Source: Aphrocallistes beatrix | Taxonomy: Eukaryota > Porifera > Hexactinellida > Sceptrulophora > Aphrocallistidae | DNA length: 64,000 nucleotides | Reading direction: 5' to 3' | Assembly (NCBI GenBank): GCA_963281255.1 | Contig: OY725497.1 | Coordinates: 2,728,001-2,792,000, forward strand | In this document: piece by piece, positions 12,680-22,722 of the stretch | Numbering within the stretch: position 1 is the stretch's first letter | Layout: every line of letters begins with the position of its first letter | Program-made: the position numbers and the translations under genes | Notes under the pieces: generated by a model | Database searches by the model: none | Told to the model about the DNA's origin: nothing | What the model saw: only the letters and a program-made list of their open reading frames with translations

Positions 12680-15600
12680 TTATTTTAATAACAATCTGCT
12701 CTGAATTAAAATCGCCTGACCAAACAAGGCCCAAGGTTTGCTGGCAATGACACTATCCATCTGACGGATGCGGGTCAAAAAGCTGAAGGTAGTTGAGATC
12801 AGAAAAGAATCGGATTCATCACAGCTGTCTAACAACTGAGTAAAAAGAAGTAAGAATTCGTAGAGCTTCTTCATGATTGGCGTATGCGAGTTTTGGGTTT
12901 CATGTTTAGAAGTGTTAATGGCAATCGTGGCATGTGTTACATTGGATAGACATAATGAGAGATCTGAGTCTAAAGGTGTGTTGTTAGGAAGAAGTTTCAA
13001 ATGAGAAAAGAAGAGGGGACCAGATATACGAGACATCTCAGGACTGATTAGGCAGAGGATATACAATGTGTTGAATACTAGAGTGGAATGTTTCTCGAGT
13101 GTCGTAGTGGGAACTGAATCAGTTCGGTTCTGTAGCGCGGATTTCGCAACATTTAAAACTTCTAAGCACACTTGAGAACATCTAGAAATAGGGAGAGTTC
13201 GAATAATTGATAGCTGAAGAAGTATGTCTGAAAGAGGAGAAAGAGATATGCGAGTGAGTGGGGGTTGGTCTAGTAAGTATGTAATGCAAGGCCTAAGCCA
13301 AATATACTCATAGGAATGGATGAAGAGATGAACTCGAAGTAAAAGAAAGGCCTCGCCTTCTTGAGGAAGGAGTCTCTCTATGTCTTTGGGCATTAACTTA
13401 GATAAGCATTCGTCAAACAAATGGATGAACTCTGGCTTGTACAGATAGGAAGATGGAGAGCTGAGCATATATTCGAGTGATGTGATGAGGAGAGTTCTCT
13501 TGAATGCTCTCACAACTTCTGTGTCATGTTCTGTGAGCATAATGATGAGGCCTTTCAAAATACTAACAAAAAGTTGGGGATCTTGGAGTAGAGTTAGGAG
13601 GAGAGGTTTCAGAGCCAAGGGATCAGCAGACGAATCAAAAAGACACGATATATTATCTGTAACTACTTTTCTCGACTTAACTCCAATTCGATCGGGACAT
13701 ATGGCTGGATCGAGCACCCAACAGTGCAGGATATACCGAATTTGCTGGTGCTCCTGCTCCGTGGCCTGAGACTGTATCCTGAAGAGTAGCTTTAGGAGGG
13801 AGCTGTGGAGCCCATCATGTTCAGAGCTTCGTTGGAAACAAGTGATCAAGTTGGCCCATGGATAAGAGAGGAGTCGATTTCTTTTACTGGATAAGACATT
13901 GAATATCGTTTCGAACTTTAGTCGTTGGAATCCGTGGTGAATATTTCCTGAGAAAAGGGATTGCTCTATGAAAGAGAAGAGAGGTGTGAGGATGATGTTG
14001 TCGGGGAGGCGGGCGGATGAGCTGGGGGTACGAATCGTCTCGGAAAATAGAGAATAGCGACGATATATAAAGCCGAGCAAGCTAAGGGAATGGGAGAATA
14101 GGTTCTTCTTGTCTATTTTAGGAGAAATATAGTCCATGAGAGTCCGGACACCCTGCTGTAGCACCGAGTAGTGAGAGGGAGTGGGAGGGCAGGGATGTGC
14201 CTGATTGCCAAATATGGGCTGATAGGCTCCGAACAGAGCGAATATCCCCAGAAGCAGAGGAGAAATGCTCTCGAACTGATCAGGAGAGGTCTGCAACAAA
14301 GATCTGAGCTGAGATAAATATTTGTGAATTAGCAGCTGGGCGGCTACGTGTCCGGAAGTGGCGGTGCGAGAGAGGAGGATGCCAGCAGCTGAGTGCAGAC
14401 AGGAGTCGGGAGCTGCTTGCGAGGAGAGTTTGAGGAAAGTGCTGATAATCTGGTCGCACTGCTGGAGAGATATCTCTCGATGGGAATAAAGTCTGCAAGT
14501 CAGGACAGAACAGTTCATCGCTGCAATCTCAAAAGGTTGAGCGCGAGGGAACTCTTGAGCTGTGAGAGTCTCTAATGACTCCTGTTGTTTGCGCCGAATA
14601 AGAGTGACATCATCTCTGAGCAAGATATAAGCGAATTGGCCGGGATACCTTGCTTCTTGTATCTGTTGAGTACACCGCTTGCAAAGCTCAGCCAACTTAC
14701 GACTGGAAGGCCCTTCTTCCAGCAGATAAGTATCTTTAGTTTGTAGAATAGAGGAGAGAGTGAGTGCGTATAGGATGTCCAGCTGATGGGAGGAATGTTG
14801 GGGAGAATTCCACGCTCTGATGTATAAGTTTAGTGTATTCGCGCTGAAGTTCTGCTTCAAATGAGCTACCATCACTCCGCCTAGCACGCCGAGACCGAGA
14901 TAAGCAACTTCATTAACGGCAGACAAGTCTTGAGAGAAAGACAAAGTTTGAGCTGCAGGGAGAGGAGCGTATGAGTCTGTGGAGGGGAAGAGGTGCGTAG
15001 AGGCGGAGATTAGAGAGTTGATCAGAGCTTGTATGGAGGACTGCAGGCCGGATGAATGTAGCTCTCTAACATTGAGAGCAAGACCTATCAGGAGCCACAT
15101 GACCCCCTGGGGGTTGCGGGAACAGGTGAGGCGGTCTAGGATCGGGAAGAGAGACGCTACAGGAGAGGGGAGGGTAGTTGACGATATGACGTCAGACATA
15201 AATAGCTGCAGACCGTGAATGAACACCAGGAATGAGTTAATATCGGAAGGAGTTAAGGCAGAAGTGGGAGGTGTTGGGGAGAAGAGGAGAGAGCGAGAAA
15301 ACAGCTGGAGATACTGCTGGCACAGATTCTCAGGAGCTGGAGAGCTACCCCACAGCTCTCTACCCAGGAACAGGATAGAGACAGCTTGATGCGGAGACAG
15401 GGATAAGTCGGATATGTCTGTCCGGTGCGTGAGCTTAGGCAGATGAGAAGTGAGGAGCTTAGCAGTGCTTCTAAGGGCCGCTTCTCCTTTCTCCGCCTCC
15501 TGCTTGTGCTCTCTTGGAAAGACGGAAGACGAGGAGGAGAGTTCATCGTCCAACCAGTAAGAGAGGAGTCGCGAGAGAGCTGAGCTGCCCTCGAACTCTG

Positions 15601-17875
15601 AACGAGGTGTGAAATCTATTCGCAGAATGAATGAGCAGAGAGCCGCGCACTGGTTCCTGCTCCTCCTATCAGGAGACAAGTCCAGACTGTCAGGAAGGGA
15701 GAGCAGGGCTCGCAGTGAAGGAGAAAACGGCTCCAGAAGGACAATGTCCCGAGGGGAAGTCTCTGAGAGTGCCGAGAGTGCGGCCGCCTGTACCAACTCA
15801 TCGGAGTGCGCGAGCAGAGCGAGTTGCTGCTGGACACACTTACACAGAAGCTCCTGATCCCGCGGGAACTCCAGCTGAGTGTGAGAGAGGGAGAACAGCT
15901 GGGCTGCTCTGCGCGCGATGTGCGCTTCCCAGTGAGCAGGGGACCCTGACCCCACAGAGGCGAAGAGAAGACGCAGGGCGTGTGTGTATTCAGTAGCACC
16001 TGCTTCGACTAGGCTCACAAGAGCTGAGAGCCCGATACATGCAAACAGAGGGTCTCTGCACTCGACCAGGTCCGAGACCAGTGGGAGCATCTCCTCCCCG
16101 TGCACTGCGGCTCTGTCCCGACACACGTCCAGGATAGAGAGAGACCTCGCCAGGGACCAGTCCAGCGAGGAGGGAGTGCAGAAGTGAATGAGCTGCTTGA
16201 GGTGCGGGAATACGGCGTCGTGCCGCTTCCAGAGGGAGACCAGCGCTCTGAGGAGAGGGGGCAGCAGGGCGGGCGTGTCTGAGAGGGAGAGGAGAGAGCG
16301 AAGCAGCAGAAGGACACAGGCTGGGTGCGTGGAGAGGGAGGAGAGGGTGTGCAGGGTGAGGGCGGCCAGCTCAGGATATGGGCACCTGTCCATGGCTATC
16401 ATTAAGCAAGCGATGAGCGGCGGGGAGAGGGAGGGCGTGGAACGGACTAGCAGGGAGATTAATCGCAGGAGTTGTTGGATGGCTCTGGTGCTGGATGAGG
16501 CGCTAGTTGAGCTGTCAGACGTGAACTCCGTCAGGAGGGAGGAAGCAATACAAGAGAGGAGTGGAGGAGATTCATAGTCAACTGTAGCTTGAGACAAGAA
16601 TACGATCGTGTCTTCACACCAGGCGGTGAGTAGGGAGATGTGGCACAGAAGTAGGGATCGAGAGAGGAAGGAGAAGAGGCAGAGATCCCCCTGGTAGACT
16701 CCTGCGTCGCACGATATGGAACTAGCAGATTGAACCTGTTCGATGGTCCCGCTGCCTCTCTGCGACCTCCTCGGAGCAGAGAGCAGAGACTGGAGAAGGA
16801 GAGAATATCTCGAGGCGATGTCTGGTCTGATGCGCTGCAGGCCGAGCTGAGCACTGAGCAGAGGCAAGAGCAGCAACGATAGGGAATCCCGCGATGCGGC
16901 AGGCACGGAATCCTGCTGATAGGTCTTAACTACGAGTTCTACAATGTCTGTCAGCTGAGTGGCCAGCGGTGTGAGAAATGGGCTGAGGAGGGAGAGAGCA
17001 AGCCACGGGATAATGCTGATATTGAATAGAACATCGGGTTGTGAGGTGAACAGCCTCTTAAGCTTGTGTAAGAGGAGGGAGCAGGTGGTATGCACAGAGC
17101 AGTGAAGTAGGAAGTTGAGGGAGGACGAGATGACGTCGGAGAGGGGGGAAAGGGTTGGACAGGATAGAGAGAAATCTAACAGAGCTAGCAGGATATGGTC
17201 TGCATCGTCTGAGCAGACTACAGAAAGAATGAGGAGACGAAGTAAAGCGGTAGCTATGAGACCTGAGGAGGAGGGAGCTGATGCTACCTCCAAAAGAGTG
17301 GAGGTGAGAGAGGTTCTGTGGCGAGAGAGTCGCGGGTCTATCAGAGGGTGCAGGAGACAAGGCCAGAGCATGTGTAGAGCTGGCTGTGCATGCTGTGCGG
17401 TGAGGAGGGAGGAGATTGCACAGGTGACGGAGTCGGGGCAGTGAGAGAAGGCGAGTGCGAGAGGGTGCTGATGAGTGTGTAGATTGTACTCGGGGTGAGA
17501 ATGCTCCGAGAGCAGCAGGTCAGCCAGCAACGAGACCAGAGGAGTGGGGTGTGGACAGGTGGTTAACTTGGTTTGTAGCTGAGAGATAAGCTCCTGCGTT
17601 GCAACTAAGTCAGTCTCGTGCAAACGTCTCAGCCCCCAGCAACTAGATTCCACCGCTCCGAATTCAGTCGACTGGCAGCCTGACAGGAACAACTTGAGTG
17701 CGTGAGAGGGAGAAGGGCGAGAAGGGGGCGTTGCATCAGAGAGAGAAGAGACATCCTCGGAACTCACAGACGGATCTCTGAGCTGACGAGCAACTTCCTG
17801 AACTTGCGAGCTTAGAGAAGGAAATTGAAGAGCTGATAAGAACTGAGAACAAGAATAATGAAATCCTGATGCCAT
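12680..17875 (-). CDS. FOCAD: Focadhesin-like protein (copy A, complete)
   Basis: A single frame of 1,731 codons from the ATG at 17875; codons further upstream in frame lack an ATG. The protein is Leu/Ser-rich and reads as tandem helical (HEAT/ARM-like) repeats throughout. An N-terminal block, HTHQHPLALAFSHCPDS, resembles the HPHPL...HRPD block of vertebrate focadhesin. The length is close to the 1,801 aa of the human protein. Focadhesin is a focal-adhesion-associated protein that also stabilises the SKI complex of cytosolic RNA decay. The vertebrate gene has dozens of exons, so an intronless version is notable. The GC content and strong G/A strand bias contrast with the AT-rich surroundings. 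The assignment rests on length, architecture and this N-terminal block. Another HEAT-repeat protein is possible. Confidence 0.7.
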   Translation of the reverse strand: MASGFHYSCSQFLSALQFPSLSSQVQEVARQLRDPSVSSEDVSSLSDATPPSRPSPSHALKLFLSGCQSTEFGAVESSCWGLRRLHETDLVATQELISQLQTKLTTCPHPTPLVSLLADLLLSEHSHPEYNLHTHQHPLALAFSHCPDSVTCAISSLLTAQHAQPALHMLWPCLLHPLIDPRLSRHRTSLTSTLLEVASAPSSSGLIATALLRLLILSVVCSDDADHILLALLDFSLSCPTLSPLSDVISSSLNFLLHCSVHTTCSLLLHKLKRLFTSQPDVLFNISIIPWLALSLLSPFLTPLATQLTDIVELVVKTYQQDSVPAASRDSLSLLLLPLLSAQLGLQRIRPDIASRYSLLLQSLLSAPRRSQRGSGTIEQVQSASSISCDAGVYQGDLCLFSFLSRSLLLCHISLLTAWCEDTIVFLSQATVDYESPPLLSCIASSLLTEFTSDSSTSASSSTRAIQQLLRLISLLVRSTPSLSPPLIACLMIAMDRCPYPELAALTLHTLSSLSTHPACVLLLLRSLLSLSDTPALLPPLLRALVSLWKRHDAVFPHLKQLIHFCTPSSLDWSLARSLSILDVCRDRAAVHGEEMLPLVSDLVECRDPLFACIGLSALVSLVEAGATEYTHALRLLFASVGSGSPAHWEAHIARRAAQLFSLSHTQLEFPRDQELLCKCVQQQLALLAHSDELVQAAALSALSETSPRDIVLLEPFSPSLRALLSLPDSLDLSPDRRSRNQCAALCSFILRIDFTPRSEFEGSSALSRLLSYWLDDELSSSSSVFPREHKQEAEKGEAALRSTAKLLTSHLPKLTHRTDISDLSLSPHQAVSILFLGRELWGSSPAPENLCQQYLQLFSRSLLFSPTPPTSALTPSDINSFLVFIHGLQLFMSDVISSTTLPSPVASLFPILDRLTCSRNPQGVMWLLIGLALNVRELHSSGLQSSIQALINSLISASTHLFPSTDSYAPLPAAQTLSFSQDLSAVNEVAYLGLGVLGGVMVAHLKQNFSANTLNLYIRAWNSPQHSSHQLDILYALTLSSILQTKDTYLLEEGPSSRKLAELCKRCTQQIQEARYPGQFAYILLRDDVTLIRRKQQESLETLTAQEFPRAQPFEIAAMNCSVLTCRLYSHREISLQQCDQIISTFLKLSSQAAPDSCLHSAAGILLSRTATSGHVAAQLLIHKYLSQLRSLLQTSPDQFESISPLLLGIFALFGAYQPIFGNQAHPCPPTPSHYSVLQQGVRTLMDYISPKIDKKNLFSHSLSLLGFIYRRYSLFSETIRTPSSSARLPDNIILTPLFSFIEQSLFSGNIHHGFQRLKFETIFNVLSSKRNRLLSYPWANLITCFQRSSEHDGLHSSLLKLLFRIQSQATEQEHQQIRYILHCWVLDPAICPDRIGVKSRKVVTDNISCLFDSSADPLALKPLLLTLLQDPQLFVSILKGLIIMLTEHDTEVVRAFKRTLLITSLEYMLSSPSSYLYKPEFIHLFDECLSKLMPKDIERLLPQEGEAFLLLRVHLFIHSYEYIWLRPCITYLLDQPPLTRISLSPLSDILLQLSIIRTLPISRCSQVCLEVLNVAKSALQNRTDSVPTTTLEKHSTLVFNTLYILCLISPEMSRISGPLFFSHLKLLPNNTPLDSDLSLCLSNVTHATIAINTSKHETQNSHTPIMKKLYEFLLLFTQLLDSCDESDSFLISTTFSFLTRIRQMDSVIASKPWALFGQAILIQSRLLLK

Positions 17876-18510
17876 GTAAATAAGCAAAGCACCTACGTAA
17901 AGAAGTACATTAATTAAGTATCAGTAAATTAAATTTGTACCATTCTGAATAAAAAATCTACCCAAAGGGGAAAAAATGGAGGTCATGACATCGGTGACGC
18001 GACGACAAATTGATTATTTTGAACCAAAATTATATAAATGATAGGAATGAAAGCTTATAAATACTTCAGTCAATGAAAATCTAGCTAGAGGTTAATAAAA
18101 GTTGGAAATTACCAAAAAAGGTCTATTTTGGAGAAAAAAGCCTCACAAACTTTCAGATGCATTAAGTTAGGTATAATCACTATTAGTCAATGAAATCAAA
18201 GCCAACGCATTGCCATCGGAAGTTCATAAAAAGTGGTAAGGCTATTGCCAATATTATGTTAATCAAAAGTTGTAAGGCTCATCCACTTTATCATTTATAG
18301 AACTACAGGTAAACCTCTGAAATGCGACACTATTGGGAGGCTGCGGCAGTGCCGGATCTTCGTAGGTTGCCTCCATATAACAATAAATTATACAGTAAAT
18401 GACTTTAATTTGGCATAAAAGTTTAGAAGTAGTCACAAATACTTTTCTGGGTGCACTCCGACACCCTGAACTTAGCAAAAATCAATCTGGGAGCAGGGTA
18501 TGGATTATTT
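17876..18510. other. 5' flank of FOCAD copy A, repeated at 28720-29355
   Basis: Nearly identical to 28720-29355. From about 18307 it contains the pogo-like terminus CAGGTAAACCTCTGAAATGC, shared with 52456 and 53587. It ends in the MULE target site TGGATTATTT (18501-18510). Confidence 0.8.
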
Positions 18511-18607
18511 AAGAGTGTGAAGTTGGCAGCGAAAACAGCAGCAAATTCGAAGATTTCCTTTGGTGAAAAGATACCTTGCCAGTGGTACATTCACTATTTA
18601 CAATTAT

Positions 18608-19497
18608 TAACCAATTGAATCCTGGATGACCACATGATGACGTTGCAAAAAATGACAATTATCCGCTATTTTCTCAATAGGATCAAACTGAGCACGCTTT
18701 GAAGAGCTATTACTCGGTAACCAGCCTGCGGGGAAACATTTCCTTGTGGGTGGAGATACCTTACTTGCGGTATATCCCTTCATTCCATTTTTTAATCAAT
18801 TGGATCCCGGATGACCACATGATGACGTTGCAAAAAATGACAATTATCCGCTATTTTCTCAATAGGATCAAACTGAGCACGCTTTGAAGAGCTATTACTC
18901 GGTAACCAGCCTGCGGGGAAACATTTCCTTGTGGGTGGAGATACCTTACTTGCGGTATATCCCTTCATTCCATTTTTTAATCAATTGGATCCCGGATGAC
19001 CACATGATGACGTTGCAAAAAATGACAATTATCCGCTATTTTCTCAATAGGATCAAACTGAGCACGGTTTGAAGAGCTATTACTCGGTAACCAGCCTTGC
19101 GGGGAAACATTTCCTTGTGGGTGGAGATACCTTACTTGCGGTATATCTCTTCATTCCATTTTTTAATCAATTGGATCCCGGATGACCACATGATGACGTT
19201 GCAAAAAATGACAATTATCCGCTATTTTCTCAATAGGATCAAACTGAGCACGCTTTGAAGAGCTATTACTCGGTAACCAGCCTGCGGGGAAACATTTCCT
19301 TGTGGGTGGAGATACCTTACTTGCGGTATATCCCTTCATTCCATTTTTTAATCAATTGGATCCCGGATGACCACATGATGACGTTGCAAAAAATGACAAT
19401 TATCCGCTATTTTCTCAATAGGATCAAACTGAGCACGCTTTGAAGAGCTATTACTCGGTAACCAGCCTGCGGGGAAACATTTCCTTGTGGGTGGAGG
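18608..19497 (+). repeat. Left terminal array, five 185-bp repeats
   Basis: Units about 185 bp long (one has an extra base) recur at roughly 18627, 18808, 18994, 19180 and 19366. Each includes GACCACATGATGACGTTGCA and TGCGGGGAAACATTTCC. The units are almost identical, so the array is young or homogenised. A 62-codon frame recurs in each unit, but the inverted arrangement inside a TIR argues against coding. Confidence 0.95.
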
Positions 19498-20235
19498 TAC
19501 CTTCGAACCGACCCCACAGTATTCAGAATCAAATTAGCCCACAATACATTAACCTTATATAAAACGCACACTTCAGAAACAACTTTTTTACATAGGCTTT
19601 TTTGCGGCACTTATTCTTTGCGAATTCATCAATTACATGGAACTATTGATAACAAATTTTAATATAATGAAGTACCCCATTACCCTTCAAAAATCTTCAT
19701 ATTACTCCATTTGGGGTAATCACCCCTGGGTTGGGAACCCTTAGCTGGTATTGTATAATCGAGTATGTGCAACCTCCCCATCTTACTGTGGCGGGCCCTT
19801 TCTGTTTTGCTCTTTGCCAATCTACAAGAGATATTTCTCCTATTTTAGTAAAGTTTGATATTACTCCGGTGTATTTGTATTACTTCTTAAACTATTTGAA
19901 GTAGTCATCTACTTTTGAAGATAATTTTCTAACAAATCCTTAAAATGACAATGCTTGCAATATCATAGGTTAATTTCATCATACATTAATAACAATATCA
20001 TCATGTTGTCATTCAATTGTGGTCAAGCTAAATAAAAATAGATACTATGTATTTTGATGCTTTTATACGACTCATTTCAATAAGTATTTGTTACATATAT
20101 TACAATACATTCAAATAACTTGATGGTATATATATAATTGGAATCTATTCATTAACATAATTACTTCAAGTGTTCATTTCTTCCGATCCTTTTGCATTTT
20201 CTTGTCTGAATAAAATTTATTTCGACTTTCTCTAA

Positions 20236-20308
20236 ATGGGAAATAATCTTGATGCAATGCTGCTGCTCTTGTGTGGTGATGTAGAGCTTAACCCAGGCCC
20301 TTTAGCAC
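20236..20308 (+). CDS. Exon 1: 2A (StopGo) peptide leader of the transposase
   Basis: The ATG at 20236 opens a short hydrophobic leader rich in Leu, ending LLCGDVELNPGP-LA. GDVELNPGP matches the D(V/I)ExNPGP consensus of 2A peptides, which make the ribosome skip the Gly-Pro bond and release two products. A donor (CAC|GTAAGT at 20309) and an acceptor (TTTAG at 20374-20378) define a 70-bp intron. Splicing leaves one base of phase, which fits exactly with the transposase frame at 20379. Some 2A peptides at the N terminus of non-LTR retrotransposon proteins and of NLR-type proteins also act as exclusion or signal sequences. That role is only an analogy here. Confidence 0.85.
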
Positions 20309-20378
20309 GTAAGTTAGATCATTTCAGAATTGTCATTTAAGTATATTCCATATCTTAATCATTTAATATTCACTTTAG

Positions 20379-22722
20379 TTGCTAAGGGAAGTTTAATAGG
20401 CAAAAGCATTCCTGAAAAATTTGAACAAGCATTAGCAAGACTAAACATTCCATGGCCTGAAATCCGATCCAAGCTCAAAACATGCAATTGGCGCGATTCT
20501 ATGTCGATATGGGGTTCATTAGCTAAAATGATACTCAACAGGAATAGACCAGCATTGAGGAAAAAAATAATGCATTTTTGGAAAAATAATTCAAAAATTC
20601 AGGACAAAGTAACCTCGCTAAAAGATGCGGTAGACTTCCCCTATTGTGAGGAGATCAAATTAATTGTTAGTTTCGACAGATCTAATTTGGGTTCTCGTTT
20701 ATTTTCTACAATTCAACAATCACAAGCAGAAGAAACATATTTTAATTCACAATTATTACAACAAAGCCCTCTATCATCAAACATTATCAGTGATGAATCT
20801 GAAATTAGCATATGTGATGCTCATATTTTGGATAAGAGCTCAGAACAAACCAACCAATTTTTTCTCACCCCTCAAGAGTGGAATTGCATCAAACCAAAGG
20901 TTAGCTGTAACAAATTAAGTAATTGGACCTATGTTTTTAACCAGAAACTCAGCGTTTTTTATCCATATTGTGTTATCAAATTTCTCTATCACAGAATTAA
21001 TAGTGACTCGAAATTTCGCAATTCTCCCTTCTTATTAGCTCAAGCGGTTTGCAAGTTCAAAAATTGCATGAAATTTTCACTTTGGATAGCTGAAACGCCT
21101 AATTTCGAAGGTTTTGATAGTTTAACTGTGAACATTAACGCCCATGGCTTTCTATCAGATGAACATTTTGATCACAAAACTGCATACAGTCGTAAAATAT
21201 CAGGTGAACAGCGAGAAAATTTAGGCAGAGAGATATTAAGTAGTTCAGCCATTAATTATCACTATGATCTTTTCAAGAAGTCGGATAATTTAGAAGCTGC
21301 CCAACATGGAAATATGAGTCAATTACATTCACAATCCATCCTGAGGAAAATAAAGTCACAACATTTAGCAAAGGAGCGGTTCGATAATGACATGTGGCAG
21401 GATATTGTAATCACCAAAAAAACATATGATAGTGCTATAAAAGGGAAAGTTATAGATGGATGTATACAATTGATATCAAGGTATCCCATTGTCATACACA
21501 TGTATACCGAAGAACAGATTCTTGTCTTAAAATCGATAGCAAAGTCTAATTTAATCTTGCATTTAGATGCAACTGGATCTGTAGTTAGAAAGATAGACCA
21601 GTTTCAAAAGAAATTTTTATATTATGCTTTAACTTTACAACATCCACAAATGAAAATAAGTCCAATCCCCCTTGCTGAGATGCTAAGTAGCAACCATACT
21701 AATGTTGAAATTACATATTTTTTACACAAATGGATTTATGATGTAAAATTGATATTGAAGCACGATATCTGCCCTACTCAAATCGAAGTCGATTTTAGTT
21801 GGGCAATGTTACATAGTATCTCCAAAGTTTTTAATAAAGAACAACTTGAAGAATACCTAAATGCTAGTTGGAATCTAATCCATGCCTCCAAATCTGATTT
21901 TGATAAAGATAGAAGTGTACTTCACATACTATGTTCGGCACATCTATTACACCGAATTAGTTATAAACTTGAACGAAACATCAAACCGACTAAACATATG
22001 AAAAGAATGATCATGTATGTAATGGCTCGACTAATATCATGCACAAGTTTCAACGACTTCGAACAACTTTTCATTGCTCTCTGTATGTTGTGTTTAGCTA
22101 AAAAAACATGTCCAGAAATCAATCCTTATGTTAGCAAAATTGAAAATACAATAAATTTTAGAGAAGAAGAAGTAAACTATGAATTTGATTTCATTGATGA
22201 AATCGACGAAGAACTCCAAAATGAATTTGGAGATGGAAATACTTATAAAAATAAGTCACCTTTCGGAAAATATTTCGATAATCTGTTGAAGAACTGTCAA
22301 AATATGATTGATAAATTAGATAGAAAACATAATACAACATATTTTGAAGAAACGAAACATACTTCCTACCTGCTTTGCCTACTTTTCTCGTCACATACTA
22401 TATGCCAATTTGCCCTCTATGGAGCAGTTTGATACTAGGGCCAGTCATCTCACCAGGAGAGGCTAATGTACGACATAGTAATGCAATTGTCGAGAGTTGG
22501 ATGAAAATTGTTAAAGCAAATATCCTCAATGGCGAGACTAAACTAAGAGCAGGGGATTTCTTAAGAAAAATGCGTGAAGGCCTTGAAGGGAGGATTAGTG
22601 CTTTTACTTTTGCATTTGAGCCTCTGAGTTGCAAAATCTTCAAGAAAAGAAAGGATCAAGATACTTCATTAGTTGAAGAGACGTGGCAAAAACGCAAGGG
22701 AAACAAAAGGACATATTTTTAA
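20379..22722 (+). pseudogene. MULE-type transposase, exon 2 (one frameshift)
   Basis: The transposase body runs open from 20379, and its frame stops at 22432. Comparison with the second copy (34790-34860, 35459-35677) shows one base missing near 22376. Past that point the homologous frame continues to a stop at 22720-22722. Candidate catalytic Asp residues lie in LHLDATGSVV and IEVDFSWAML. The first is preceded by hydrophobic residues, as in MULE D1, and the second resembles the MULE D2 (TDFE-like) block. A C-x-x-H (CSAHLLHR) follows. The C-terminal part contains NAIVESWMKI and a basic tail. I identify the superfamily from these motifs, the TIRs and the TSD, not from a search. If the frameshift is a sequencing error the gene could be intact except for the stop. 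Confidence 0.75.

Noticed and set aside
15600..17450. Many 60-130-codon plus-strand frames opposite the focadhesin gene, repeated at 26450-28290
   Set aside because: Antisense shadows of a GC-biased coding strand; no domain or start context.
18699..19443. A 62-codon open frame repeated in each 185-bp unit
   Set aside because: It exists only because the unit is tandemly repeated. It occurs in opposite orientation in the right TIR, and the diverged second element does not conserve it.
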